Positions 15,907 to 21,492 of a stretch of DNA of 21,576 nucleotides are shown in pieces. The stretch covers positions 1 to 21,576 of IMG/VR virus record IMGVR_UViG_3300012920_000332, one strand, 5' to 3'. The notes below the pieces were generated by a model. It saw nothing but the letters and a program-made list of their open reading frames with translations, was not told the DNA's origin and did not search any database. The position numbers and the translations under genes are program-made. The DNA is from a virus. Numbering within the stretch: the stretch's first letter is position 1; every line of letters starts with the position of its first letter.

Positions 15907-17228
15907 TGGCTCTTACCGGACTCACTGAGGTACAATTTACTAATTTAAATGTAACTGGTGTTGCCACCTTTGCACAGAATGTCGGTATTGCTGGAACTCT
16001 TACTTATGAAGACGTAACGAATATAGATGCAGTTGGATTGATTACCGCAAGAACTGGTATTAAAGTTCTCGGTGGTGGTACTGATGTATTAGATGGTCGT
16101 GTAAAGATAGGGACAACTAGTAACACTCCTGCATCTGCAAATGAGCCAGGTATTGTATTTGGTGATAATACTGCTGGAACAGCAACAAAAGGTATCGCAT
16201 CATTTTGTGCAAACGGTGCTGCACCCTTACTTTTAACAAGAAGAGTGAGTGATGGTAATGTTCTGGGTATTGCTGATGATACTACAACCAGAGGTATGCT
16301 TAGAGTAACTTCTAATGATTTAGAAATCACTGCTGTTGAAGAACTTCGTTTATCGACTGGTGCAGGACATAATGAAAAAGTAAGGTTAACAAACGCAGGT
16401 AATTTTGGTATTGGAATATCTAGCCCACTCTCTGCTCTTCATGTCAGATCATCAAGTGGAACTCAAGCTGTTTTTGAGAGCACAGGATCTGATAATGCAA
16501 GTATTTCATTTAAAGATTCAACTACTAGTGACAGTATAATTGTTGGTGCACTGAATAATGATTTACAAATAAGATGTGATCCCGGAAATATTGTCTTTAA
16601 ACTTGCAAATAATAATGAAAAACTTCGCATCGGAAGTTCAGGTCAATTAGGAATTAGTGGTGCAAACTATGGAACATCAGGTCAAGTATTAACAAGTCAG
16701 GGTAATAGTTCATCAGTTCAGTGGGCAACACCGAGTTCTGGATTAGCAATGGCAGATATGTGGAGATTAACGACAACTTACAATATTCCTACCAACTCAA
16801 CATCAATTTTATCTACTGCAGATTGGGAGAGACCTGACCAAACAGATGGTTTTGCACAACTTGGAACTGGTATGTCAGTAAACTCCAGTGACCATGCTGC
16901 TGGTGTATGGACATTTCCTTCTACTGGTTTTTATTTAGTTACATATAATGGAATTGTTTATAACGGCTCAAATGACCCTTATGAAGTTTTGATACGAATG
17001 GAATTTTGCGAAAATGGAAGCACTTTCAATATTCAATCAAGATGTTTTGGTGGAGGTGAAAGGGGCAATTACAATCCAATTACTGGTCAAGGTCTAGTAG
17101 ATGTTACTGACACATCTAATGTAAAAATGAGACTAAGAGTATATTCAGCTAACTCTAGTTCAACCTTACAAGGAAATTCAAATGAAAATAGAAATTACTT
17201 TACTGTTATTCGTTTAGGAGATACATAA
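15906..17228 (+). CDS. Tail-fibre protein with C1q-like C-terminal domain (440 aa)
   Basis: N-terminus ALTGLTEVQFTNLNVTGVAT leads to GTLTYEDVTNIDAVGLITAR and GIKVLGGG, nearly the same module as in the 902-aa protein. The middle has FGDNTAGTATKGIA, the phrase HNEKVRLTNAGNFGIGISS, NNEKLRIGSSGQLGI and YGTSGQVLTSQGNSSSVQW, typical fibre units. From about residue 285 a C1q-like domain is likely, with GVWTFPSTGFYLVTYNG at 333 and the closing YFTVIRLGDT. Translation is coupled to the previous gene through TGATG. The stop lies inside a late promoter. Confidence 0.8.
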   Translation: MALTGLTEVQFTNLNVTGVATFAQNVGIAGTLTYEDVTNIDAVGLITARTGIKVLGGGTDVLDGRVKIGTTSNTPASANEPGIVFGDNTAGTATKGIASFCANGAAPLLLTRRVSDGNVLGIADDTTTRGMLRVTSNDLEITAVEELRLSTGAGHNEKVRLTNAGNFGIGISSPLSALHVRSSSGTQAVFESTGSDNASISFKDSTTSDSIIVGALNNDLQIRCDPGNIVFKLANNNEKLRIGSSGQLGISGANYGTSGQVLTSQGNSSSVQWATPSSGLAMADMWRLTTTYNIPTNSTSILSTADWERPDQTDGFAQLGTGMSVNSSDHAAGVWTFPSTGFYLVTYNGIVYNGSNDPYEVLIRMEFCENGSTFNIQSRCFGGGERGNYNPITGQGLVDVTDTSNVKMRLRVYSANSSSTLQGNSNENRNYFTVIRLGDT

Positions 17229-17231
17229 ATA
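17224..17231 (+). promoter_or_regulatory. T4-type late promoter, CATAAATA (first of a tandem pair)
   Basis: CATAAATA overlaps the stop TAA at 17226-17228. It is followed by GTCAAAATATCCCAAACC rather than the usual A-run and start codon, so no gene begins directly after it. Confidence 0.65.
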
Positions 17232-17251
17232 GTCAAAATATCCCAAACCAT

Positions 17252-17259
17252 CATAAATA
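17252..17259 (+). promoter_or_regulatory. T4-type late promoter, CATAAATA (second of a tandem pair)
   Basis: CATAAATA, ACTAAAAA, then GTAAT before the ATG at 17273. The leader is the same as at 4741 apart from one A. Confidence 0.75.
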
Positions 17260-17272
17260 ACTAAAAAGTAAT

Positions 17273-18019
17273 ATGCCATATATTGGTCGCGATTTAAGTC
17301 AAGGTAATTACCTGAAACTAGATGATATTTCATCACAGTTTGATGGTAATAAAGTTTCCTTTGATTTAAAAGCAGGAGGCACAAATTTTTTCCCCGGATC
17401 ATCATTAGCACTGATGGTTGCACTGGGTGGTGTTTTACAGGAAGCAGAAGCAGCTTATACAATAAGTGAGAGTTCGATTGAATTTGCATCTGCACCAGCG
17501 AATGGACTGAGTTGTTTTATCGTTGTTTTAGGAACATCAATCGGTGTATCAGTACCAGCAGATGGATCAGTTACCACAGCAAAATTAGCACAAAGTGCAG
17601 TCCAAACTTTAGGAACTATTGGTATACAGTCTGGTGGTACAGCAATTGCTGGAACTGGTGTTACAATGCTCAACTTCGTAGGGACAGGAAATACTTTTCT
17701 TGTATCTGGATCTGGAGCACTTAAAAAAGTTGACATAAGTATTGAAGGTGGTGGTGCCGGTGGTGGAACAACTTTTACCAAGTCTGTATCAGGTATTCAT
17801 ACCACAGACAATATAGGTATTCGTACAACAGGATTCCCAACAGAGATGGTTGGTGCTGGTAATTCTTTTGCCGGAATGTACATCAGTAATGGAATGACAA
17901 TATACGATAATCAATTAAATGGCAATCACTATATAAGCACAAACTTTAATGGATTGATGGCAGGGCCAGTCCAAGTTAATGGTGTTTTAACAGTTGATGG
18001 CAACTATGTTGTAGTCTAA
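17273..18019 (+). CDS. Tail protein with 'MPYIGRDLSQGNYLKLDDIS' attachment domain and AGPV end (248 aa)
   Basis: Residues 1-95 (MPYIGRDLSQGNYLKLDDIS, SFDLKAGGTNFFPGSSLALM, GVLQEAEAAYTISESSIEFA) form an attachment domain widespread in marine myovirus tails. SVPADGSVTTAKLAQSAV is a linker, followed by shaft phrases, a GGGAGGG linker and HTTDNIGIRTTGF. The end, HYISTNFNGLMAGPVQVNGV to NYVVV, is the AGPV module shared with 8777 and 10584. It therefore combines the best-defined virion-attachment domain in this array with a common cap. Stop lies in the next late promoter box. Confidence 0.8.
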   Translation: MPYIGRDLSQGNYLKLDDISSQFDGNKVSFDLKAGGTNFFPGSSLALMVALGGVLQEAEAAYTISESSIEFASAPANGLSCFIVVLGTSIGVSVPADGSVTTAKLAQSAVQTLGTIGIQSGGTAIAGTGVTMLNFVGTGNTFLVSGSGALKKVDISIEGGGAGGGTTFTKSVSGIHTTDNIGIRTTGFPTEMVGAGNSFAGMYISNGMTIYDNQLNGNHYISTNFNGLMAGPVQVNGVLTVDGNYVVV

Positions 18020-18022
18020 ATA
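18015..18022 (+). promoter_or_regulatory. Late promoter variant, TCTAAATA
   Basis: CTAAATA is a variant of the late box known from marine T4-like phages. It contains the stop TAA at 18017-18019 and is followed by a run of nine A residues before the ATG at 18040. Confidence 0.6.
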
Positions 18023-18039
18023 TTTAAAAAAAAATAGAC

Positions 18040-18420
18040 ATGGGAATAGTAATAGCAGGACATAATGATAATATCCACGCTCATGATGGTAATCTTTCAA
18101 TAGATGGTCTGTCTATTAATACCCCGACTGGAATCGTCACAGCACAAAAATTTGTTGGTGATGGTAGTGATATAACTGGTATAAGTGGATTTGCTACAGC
18201 GATGAGTAGCACACCCAATACACTTCTTAATGAGTGTTTCAAAACTACTGAAGCATTTACCATACCTAATGGTACACAGGTTGATCTCACAAATAACGAA
18301 ACAACATCAGGCAAAACTGTGTTCACAAGATTAAATAAAATCAACGTCGCAACGGGAGCGACATTTCATGTATCTGCAGGAACAACATTCATTATGAATG
18401 TCTTGGGAGTTTTTCCCTAA
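18040..18420 (+). CDS. Small fibre-like protein (126 aa)
   Basis: Begins MGIVIAGHNDNIHAHDGNLS with LSIDGLSINTPTGIVTAQKF then VGDGSDITGISG, the standard fibre module, and SSTPNTLLNECFKTTEAFTI. The C-terminus is a beta module (KINVATGATFHVSAGTTF, then IMNVLGVFP) unlike the AGPV or EIS types. N(T)LLN...FTI resembles SPLNKLFYTDRVLSIGSTIT in the 562-aa protein. A purine-poor A-run leader precedes the ATG and there is no Shine-Dalgarno sequence. Function beyond a virion component is not recognisable. Confidence 0.68.
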   Translation: MGIVIAGHNDNIHAHDGNLSIDGLSINTPTGIVTAQKFVGDGSDITGISGFATAMSSTPNTLLNECFKTTEAFTIPNGTQVDLTNNETTSGKTVFTRLNKINVATGATFHVSAGTTFIMNVLGVFP

Positions 18421-18423
18421 ATA
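18416..18423 (+). promoter_or_regulatory. Late promoter variant, CCTAAATA
   Basis: CCTAAATA contains the stop TAA (18418-18420) and is followed by ATAAAAAG and a 12-base A+T-rich stretch before the ATG at 18443. Confidence 0.6.
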
Positions 18424-18442
18424 ATAAAAAGTATTAATAAAC

Positions 18443-19219
18443 ATGTCTGAAATTAGAGTCACGGATATTAAAGGAGAAGATGGGAGTGCTGCTGTCAATT
18501 TCTCCAAAGGTATCAATATTTCTTCAGGTGTATGCACTGCTACCACATTTTCAGGTTCGGGTGCATCTTTAACAAGTATACCTGCTGGACAATTAACTGG
18601 CACAGTTGCTGATGCAAGGATATCTACACTTACTGCATCAAAATTATCTGGTGCTTTGCCAGCGATTAGTGGTGCAAACTTAACAGGGATCACTCAATCT
18701 GTTGTACAAATAAGAGAATATGTTAATAGAACTTTTGAGACGCAATCTTTTACTAATAATACACAAAAGGGATTACAGTTAGAAGGACATATTACACCAT
18801 CCAGTGCAAGCAATAAGATAAGAATCACGTTAAGTGCATTTTTTCATATAAGCAGTGCACAAAATTGTAGTATTCAAATTATGAAAAGCACGAATGGTGG
18901 AAGTAGTTATGGGGCAGTTGATGCAACTGTACTAAACAGTGAGAGTGTCAGTAGAGCGACAGGTCATATACCATCTCTTTGGGGTACTGGTTATAACTGG
19001 TCTGCAAATCAGATGTCAGTTTGTACTATTATAGATTCTCCAAATACAACAAATCAATTGTATTATAGACCATTTTTCCTTTCTGATGGAAGTGGATCTG
19101 TCTTCACCAATTATAACGATAATACAAGTAATACTGGTAATGCGTATTGTAAATTAGTATCAGTTTTGCGTTTGGAGGAAATAACTGGTTCTGCCGTCAC
19201 TTTAACAAACGTTACTTAG
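18443..19219 (+). CDS. Receptor-binding tail protein, 'ITPSS...EEIT' family (258 aa)
   Basis: N-terminus SEIRVTDIKGEDGSAAVNFS, then GVCTATTFSGSGASLTSIPA and LSGALPAISGANLTGITQ, a pair of 'GANLTGI' modules. The C-terminal domain starts SVVQIREYVNRTFETQSFT and contains GHITPSSASNKIRITLSAFF, IIDSPNTTNQLYYRPFFLSD and SVLRLEEITGS, which match the landmarks of the 11738, 12262 and 14565 family. The extra loop YGAVDATVLNSESV and a 10-residue tail after EEIT are distinctive. It is the last adhesin before the assembly chaperone gene. Confidence 0.75.
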   Translation: MSEIRVTDIKGEDGSAAVNFSKGINISSGVCTATTFSGSGASLTSIPAGQLTGTVADARISTLTASKLSGALPAISGANLTGITQSVVQIREYVNRTFETQSFTNNTQKGLQLEGHITPSSASNKIRITLSAFFHISSAQNCSIQIMKSTNGGSSYGAVDATVLNSESVSRATGHIPSLWGTGYNWSANQMSVCTIIDSPNTTNQLYYRPFFLSDGSGSVFTNYNDNTSNTGNAYCKLVSVLRLEEITGSAVTLTNVT

Positions 19220-19228
19220 GAGTTCTAC

Positions 19229-19642
19229 ATGTCTTACCAACCAAGTCCTAATCCTGATTTTTCAGTTTTCCCATGTTTATCGAATGCGGTAAATAAAGCT
19301 GCAGGTAAAATATGTAATTTTTCAATTACAGGATTAAATGATATAACCAATTTATCTGCAATCCGATGGGAGGATTCAGTAACTGCTCAACCATCAGATT
19401 CAAATATCACAACTGCCTATAATACCCTTCTCTCAGAGTATCCTATGCATAAATTAAAGGCTGAAAGAAATGTTAAACTAGCAGAAACTGATTGGATGGC
19501 AGTTGCTGATCGAACACAAACTGATGCTGAGAAAACTTATAGACAAGCATTAAGAGATCTACCAACAACATCATCATCACCGACATATAATTTAGAGACT
19601 GGTGTGTTAGGAAATGTAAACTGGCCGACAAAACCATCATAG
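19229..19642 (+). CDS. Tail-fibre assembly chaperone-like protein (137 aa)
   Basis: The C-terminal half carries MHKLKAERNVKLAETDWMAV and EKTYRQALRDLP, the same signature as the 125-aa protein at 11358 (ERDKRIALTDW ... YRQALRDLP). The N-terminal half (DFSVFPCLSNAVNKAAGKIC, NLSAIRWEDSVTAQPSDSNI) is different. AGGAG overlapping the upstream TAG gives a good ribosome-binding site. It closes the adhesin block; the DNA after it has no late promoter and looks like the start of another transcription unit. Confidence 0.75.
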   Translation: MSYQPSPNPDFSVFPCLSNAVNKAAGKICNFSITGLNDITNLSAIRWEDSVTAQPSDSNITTAYNTLLSEYPMHKLKAERNVKLAETDWMAVADRTQTDAEKTYRQALRDLPTTSSSPTYNLETGVLGNVNWPTKPS

Positions 19643-19653
19643 TGTGATATAAT
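19625..19653 (+). promoter_or_regulatory. Possible sigma70-like promoter before the glutaredoxin gene
   Basis: CCGACA (19625-19630; four of six matches to TTGACA) and a perfect TATAAT (19648-19653) are 17 bases apart. The -35 lies inside the end of the chaperone gene. No late box is present here, so the right-hand cluster is probably transcribed by unmodified or early-modified host polymerase. Confidence 0.45.
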
Positions 19654-19694
19654 AAGAAAATATTAAAATTATAAATTACTATTTTAAGGGTTAC

Positions 19695-19931
19695 ATGAAC
19701 TTTACGGTCTATTCAAAGGAAGGGTGTGGATATTGTGACAAAGTTAAACAGGTGCTGCAGTTGACAGGTTGCAGCTATGTGGTCTATAATTTAGGAGAAG
19801 ACTATACTAGAGAGGAATTTATCTCTGAATTTGGAGAAGGGACAACCTTTCCACAGGTATCAGTCGATGGAAAAAAAATTGGAGGGTCAGTTGAAACAAT
19901 TAAATTCCTCAAAGAACAACAAGTCGTCTGA
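19695..19931 (+). CDS. Glutaredoxin (78 aa)
   Basis: Thiol-disulfide oxidoreductase of the small phage glutaredoxin type. The dithiol active site C11-G-Y-C14 follows the first beta strand (MNFTVYSKEG), the cis-proline P53 is in TFPQV, and the glutathione-binding GG is at 63-64 in KKIGGS. Length is normal for the compact phage form. Its likely role is to reduce ribonucleotide reductase or other cytoplasmic proteins during infection, as for T4 NrdC; that is inference from the family, since no reductase gene is in the window. AAGGG lies four bases before the ATG. Its 3' end overlaps the next gene in another frame. Confidence 0.93.
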   Translation: MNFTVYSKEGCGYCDKVKQVLQLTGCSYVVYNLGEDYTREEFISEFGEGTTFPQVSVDGKKIGGSVETIKFLKEQQVV

Positions 19932-20130
19932 CCCACTAAATAACTCTAACATTCACTTCGACAGAGGAGTGGAACTTATCTTGAGAGGAGGTAAGAAAAG
20001 ACCAAAAACTTATCGAGTACTACTCGACAGAGTTTTTAAATTTTTTAATCGAGAAATCGAGATACACTTGGATTTTACATTCAATGTGAAAAAATTATCC
20101 TCCGGAGATAAAAATGAATTTAGAAGTTAG
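19891..20130 (+). CDS. Small basic protein overlapping glutaredoxin (79 aa, start uncertain)
   Basis: An open frame runs through 19932-20113, which no other gene covers, and ends at 20130. I favour the TTG at 19891 because GGAGG (19881-19885) lies five bases upstream, giving MKQLNSSKNNKSSDPLNNSN. An ATG at 19867 or TTG at 19831 in the same frame would lengthen it inside the glutaredoxin gene. The body is basic (LRGGKKRPKTYRVLLDRVFK) and ends NVKKLSSGDKNEFRS, with no domain I can name. Its stop overlaps the next gene by 17 bases. The tight overlaps and charged composition suggest a real, conserved small phage gene of unknown function. Confidence 0.65.
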   Translation: MKQLNSSKNNKSSDPLNNSNIHFDRGVELILRGGKKRPKTYRVLLDRVFKFFNREIEIHLDFTFNVKKLSSGDKNEFRS

Positions 20131-20356
20131 TTTAGTCATAGGCTCTTTTGTCACTCTACTATTCTTTATAGTAGGAATTCTTATAGGATGGACAGCGAGA
20201 GAATATATGAAAAATTATCGGGAAGTCCCAAAACCTCATCCAGAAATGTTTGATATGCAGGGAAACCTGATTCCTGACGAAATTGTCGCATTCAACTTTG
20301 AAAACTATTATGACAGCGAAAACAACAGCGAAGACGAGGAAACCGAGAACGGTTAA
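20114..20356 (+). CDS. Single-pass membrane protein of cyanophage type (80 aa)
   Basis: Residues about 5-28 (VSLVIGSFVTLLFFIVGILI) form a hydrophobic segment followed by GWTAREYMKNYRE, so the N-terminus is probably outside and the basic side inside. The rest is soluble and acidic, ending NNSEDEETENG. The phrases HPEMFDMQGNLIPDEIVAF and GWTAREYM are familiar from marine T4-like phages, where the gene follows glutaredoxin; no function is known to me. GGAG (20104-20107) precedes the ATG. Its 3' end overlaps the start of the next gene by 47 bases. Confidence 0.78.
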   Translation: MNLEVSLVIGSFVTLLFFIVGILIGWTAREYMKNYREVPKPHPEMFDMQGNLIPDEIVAFNFENYYDSENNSEDEETENG

Positions 20357-20900
20357 AGTAAATGCAATCCCTGAGTTACCTAGAAATCCATTCGTCTTTG
20401 AGATTTTAGATCTTGCATCAAAACAAAGAACTAAAGCAAAGAAAGTTGCAGTATTACAGAGATATGGTGATCTATCTCTTAAGCAGATACTTAAATGGAA
20501 TTATGATACATCAATTGTATCTGTTCTTCCGGAAGGAGAGGTTCCTTATGGTAAATTTGAAGATGATGCGAAAACAAGTGGAAATTTGACTAAAAAAATT
20601 ACACTTGAAGTTCGTAGAATGCATGAGACAGGATCATTTTCATTGGGATCAAGTGATAAACAGGGACATACTACAATTCGTAGAGAGGCAAGAAACTTTT
20701 ACAGGTTCGTTAGAGGTGGACAAGATAGTTTAAGTAGTCTACGTCGTGAAACCATGTTCATCAACGTGCTTGAAGGATTACACCCACTTGAGGCAGAAAT
20801 TTTAGTGTTAGTAAAGGATGGAAAACTTGAAGAAGTATATAATATTTCCAAGGATGTAGTGTCAGAAGCATTTCCTGATATTATTTGGGGTGATGAGTAA
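20310..20900 (+). CDS. Conserved cyanophage protein, DUF6433-like (196 aa)
   Basis: I chose ATG 20310 (MTAKTTAKTRKPRTVKVNAI) over an in-frame TTG 27 bases earlier that has no support. A basic tail of about 20 residues leads to LPRNPFVFEILDLASKQRTK, AVLQRYGDLSLKQILKWNYD, VLPEGEVPYGKFEDD and a conserved C-terminus LEGLHPLEAEILVLVKDGKL ... FPDIIWG. I recall this pattern as the DUF6433 family of marine myoviruses; no activity is established. The protein is alpha-helical and charged, with no membrane segment. It overlaps both neighbours (TAATG at its end), which suggests coupled translation. Confidence 0.82.
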   Translation: MTAKTTAKTRKPRTVKVNAIPELPRNPFVFEILDLASKQRTKAKKVAVLQRYGDLSLKQILKWNYDTSIVSVLPEGEVPYGKFEDDAKTSGNLTKKITLEVRRMHETGSFSLGSSDKQGHTTIRREARNFYRFVRGGQDSLSSLRRETMFINVLEGLHPLEAEILVLVKDGKLEEVYNISKDVVSEAFPDIIWGDE

Positions 20901-21217
20901 TGTCAACAACAGAAAAGAAAATGGATGAGAAGAAACTAGATGGTTCTTCTTATGATTGTGAGGTTTTGCTTCAAAGAACAACACTAGAGTCTGCTAACGA
21001 TAAATCTTACCCAACAGATGCAAAACTTGTTTACTATGAAGTAGAGGGTGAAACCTTTATTGACCTTACGAGATCTCAGAAAAATGTAAACATATTCGAT
21101 TTATATTGTGATACATATGGTAAGACAGCAGTGAAGAGAATTGATTTTGGATATGGTACTATATCACCTTCACGATGGGGGTACAAATCTACTACCAAAA
21201 AGAAAAAGCGAAGATAG
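20900..21217 (+). CDS. Small conserved-looking protein with lysine-rich tail (105 aa)
   Basis: No family recognised. The start overlaps the preceding stop (TAATG). The body (LVYYEVEGETFIDLTRSQKN, IFDLYCDTYGKTAVKRIDFG) looks like a small alpha/beta fold, and the end SPSRWGYKSTTKKKKRR is strongly basic, possibly nucleic-acid binding. It is the last gene of the cluster and is followed by a terminator-like structure. Confidence 0.72.
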   Translation: MSTTEKKMDEKKLDGSSYDCEVLLQRTTLESANDKSYPTDAKLVYYEVEGETFIDLTRSQKNVNIFDLYCDTYGKTAVKRIDFGYGTISPSRWGYKSTTKKKKRR

Positions 21218-21232
21218 TTTCAAAATATGGCG

Positions 21233-21272
21233 AAAAAATATCCGGGCCAATTTTTGACCTATAGGATTTTTT
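21233..21272 (+). terminator. Terminator-like hairpin with T run
   Basis: AAAAAA plus TCC (21233-21243, with TA bulged out) can pair with GGA plus TTTTTT (21264-21272), enclosing an inner hairpin GGCCAA/TTGACC (21245-21259, one mismatch). The T run at 21267-21272 fits an intrinsic terminator for the upstream cluster, although the G+C content of the stem is low. Confidence 0.45.
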
Positions 21273-21315
21273 AAATATTATTTAAGAACCCATTATTTAG
21301 ACGTTAAATATTTCA

Positions 21316-21360
21316 ATTTGTGTGTTGAATCTAAAAAAATTATTAAATTGTAACACAAAT
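21316..21360. repeat. Inverted repeat ATTTGTGT / ACACAAAT
   Basis: A perfect 8-base inverted repeat (21316-21323 and 21353-21360) with a 29-base A+T-rich spacer, ending 11 bases before the -35 box. It could be an operator or a long hairpin; nothing decides between these. Confidence 0.45.
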
Positions 21361-21371
21361 GACAAAACTAC

Positions 21372-21400
21372 TTGCATATATACTAGGAATGTGTTAATAT
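21372..21400 (+). promoter_or_regulatory. Sigma70-like promoter for the riboswitch transcript
   Basis: TTGCAT (21372-21377) and TAATAT (21395-21400) are 17 bases apart, the optimal spacing. The start point would be about 21407, directly at the first aptamer (CGTTC at 21409), as expected for a leader RNA. Confidence 0.6.
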
Positions 21401-21408
21401 AAACACAT

Positions 21409-21488
21409 CGTTCATCTCACGTCATTGCTTTTTACTTATTTTTAGAAGAATGCGATGAATTGGGACGCAAGTAAGCCGACACGGAACG
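21409..21488 (+). ncRNA. Glutamine-riboswitch-like aptamer, copy 1
   Basis: CGTTC (21409-21413, in CGTTCATC) pairs with GAACG (21484-21488). Inside is a 7-bp stem TCATTGC/GCGATGA (21422-21428 and 21452-21458, one G-U pair), followed by GGGACGCAAGTAAGCC. The order CGTTCATC - P2 - GGACG.AAGTA - GGAACG matches the glnA / Downstream-peptide aptamer of cyanobacteria and marine phages as I remember it. The canonical GAAGGAACG end is replaced by CACGGAACG, so this copy may be altered. Confidence 0.65.
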
Positions 21489-21492
21489 GGTT

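Noticed and set aside
15324-15935. A 203-codon open frame on the minus strand
   Set aside because: It lies opposite two good + strand genes, has low-complexity Pro/Val/Ser composition typical of the reverse complement of GGT/ACT-rich fibre genes, and has no ribosome-binding site. The same applies to the other minus-strand frames, e.g. 2179-2544, 16004-16330 and 17455-17781.
98-19219. Repeated GGTGGTGG / ACTGGTAT patterns as CRISPR or satellite repeats
   Set aside because: They are irregularly spaced and in frame, and reflect Gly-, Thr- and Ser-rich fibre modules.
20283-20309. TTG start for the gene ending at 20900
   Set aside because: No ribosome-binding site precedes it and the nine extra residues look like a shadow of the upstream gene; ATG 20310 is preferred.
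21350-21363. Possible NtcA site GTA-N8-GAC upstream of the riboswitch promoter
   Set aside because: The idea is attractive because NtcA also reports nitrogen state, but the second half is GAC instead of TAC and the distance to the -10 box is about 31 bases, longer than the usual 22 or so.
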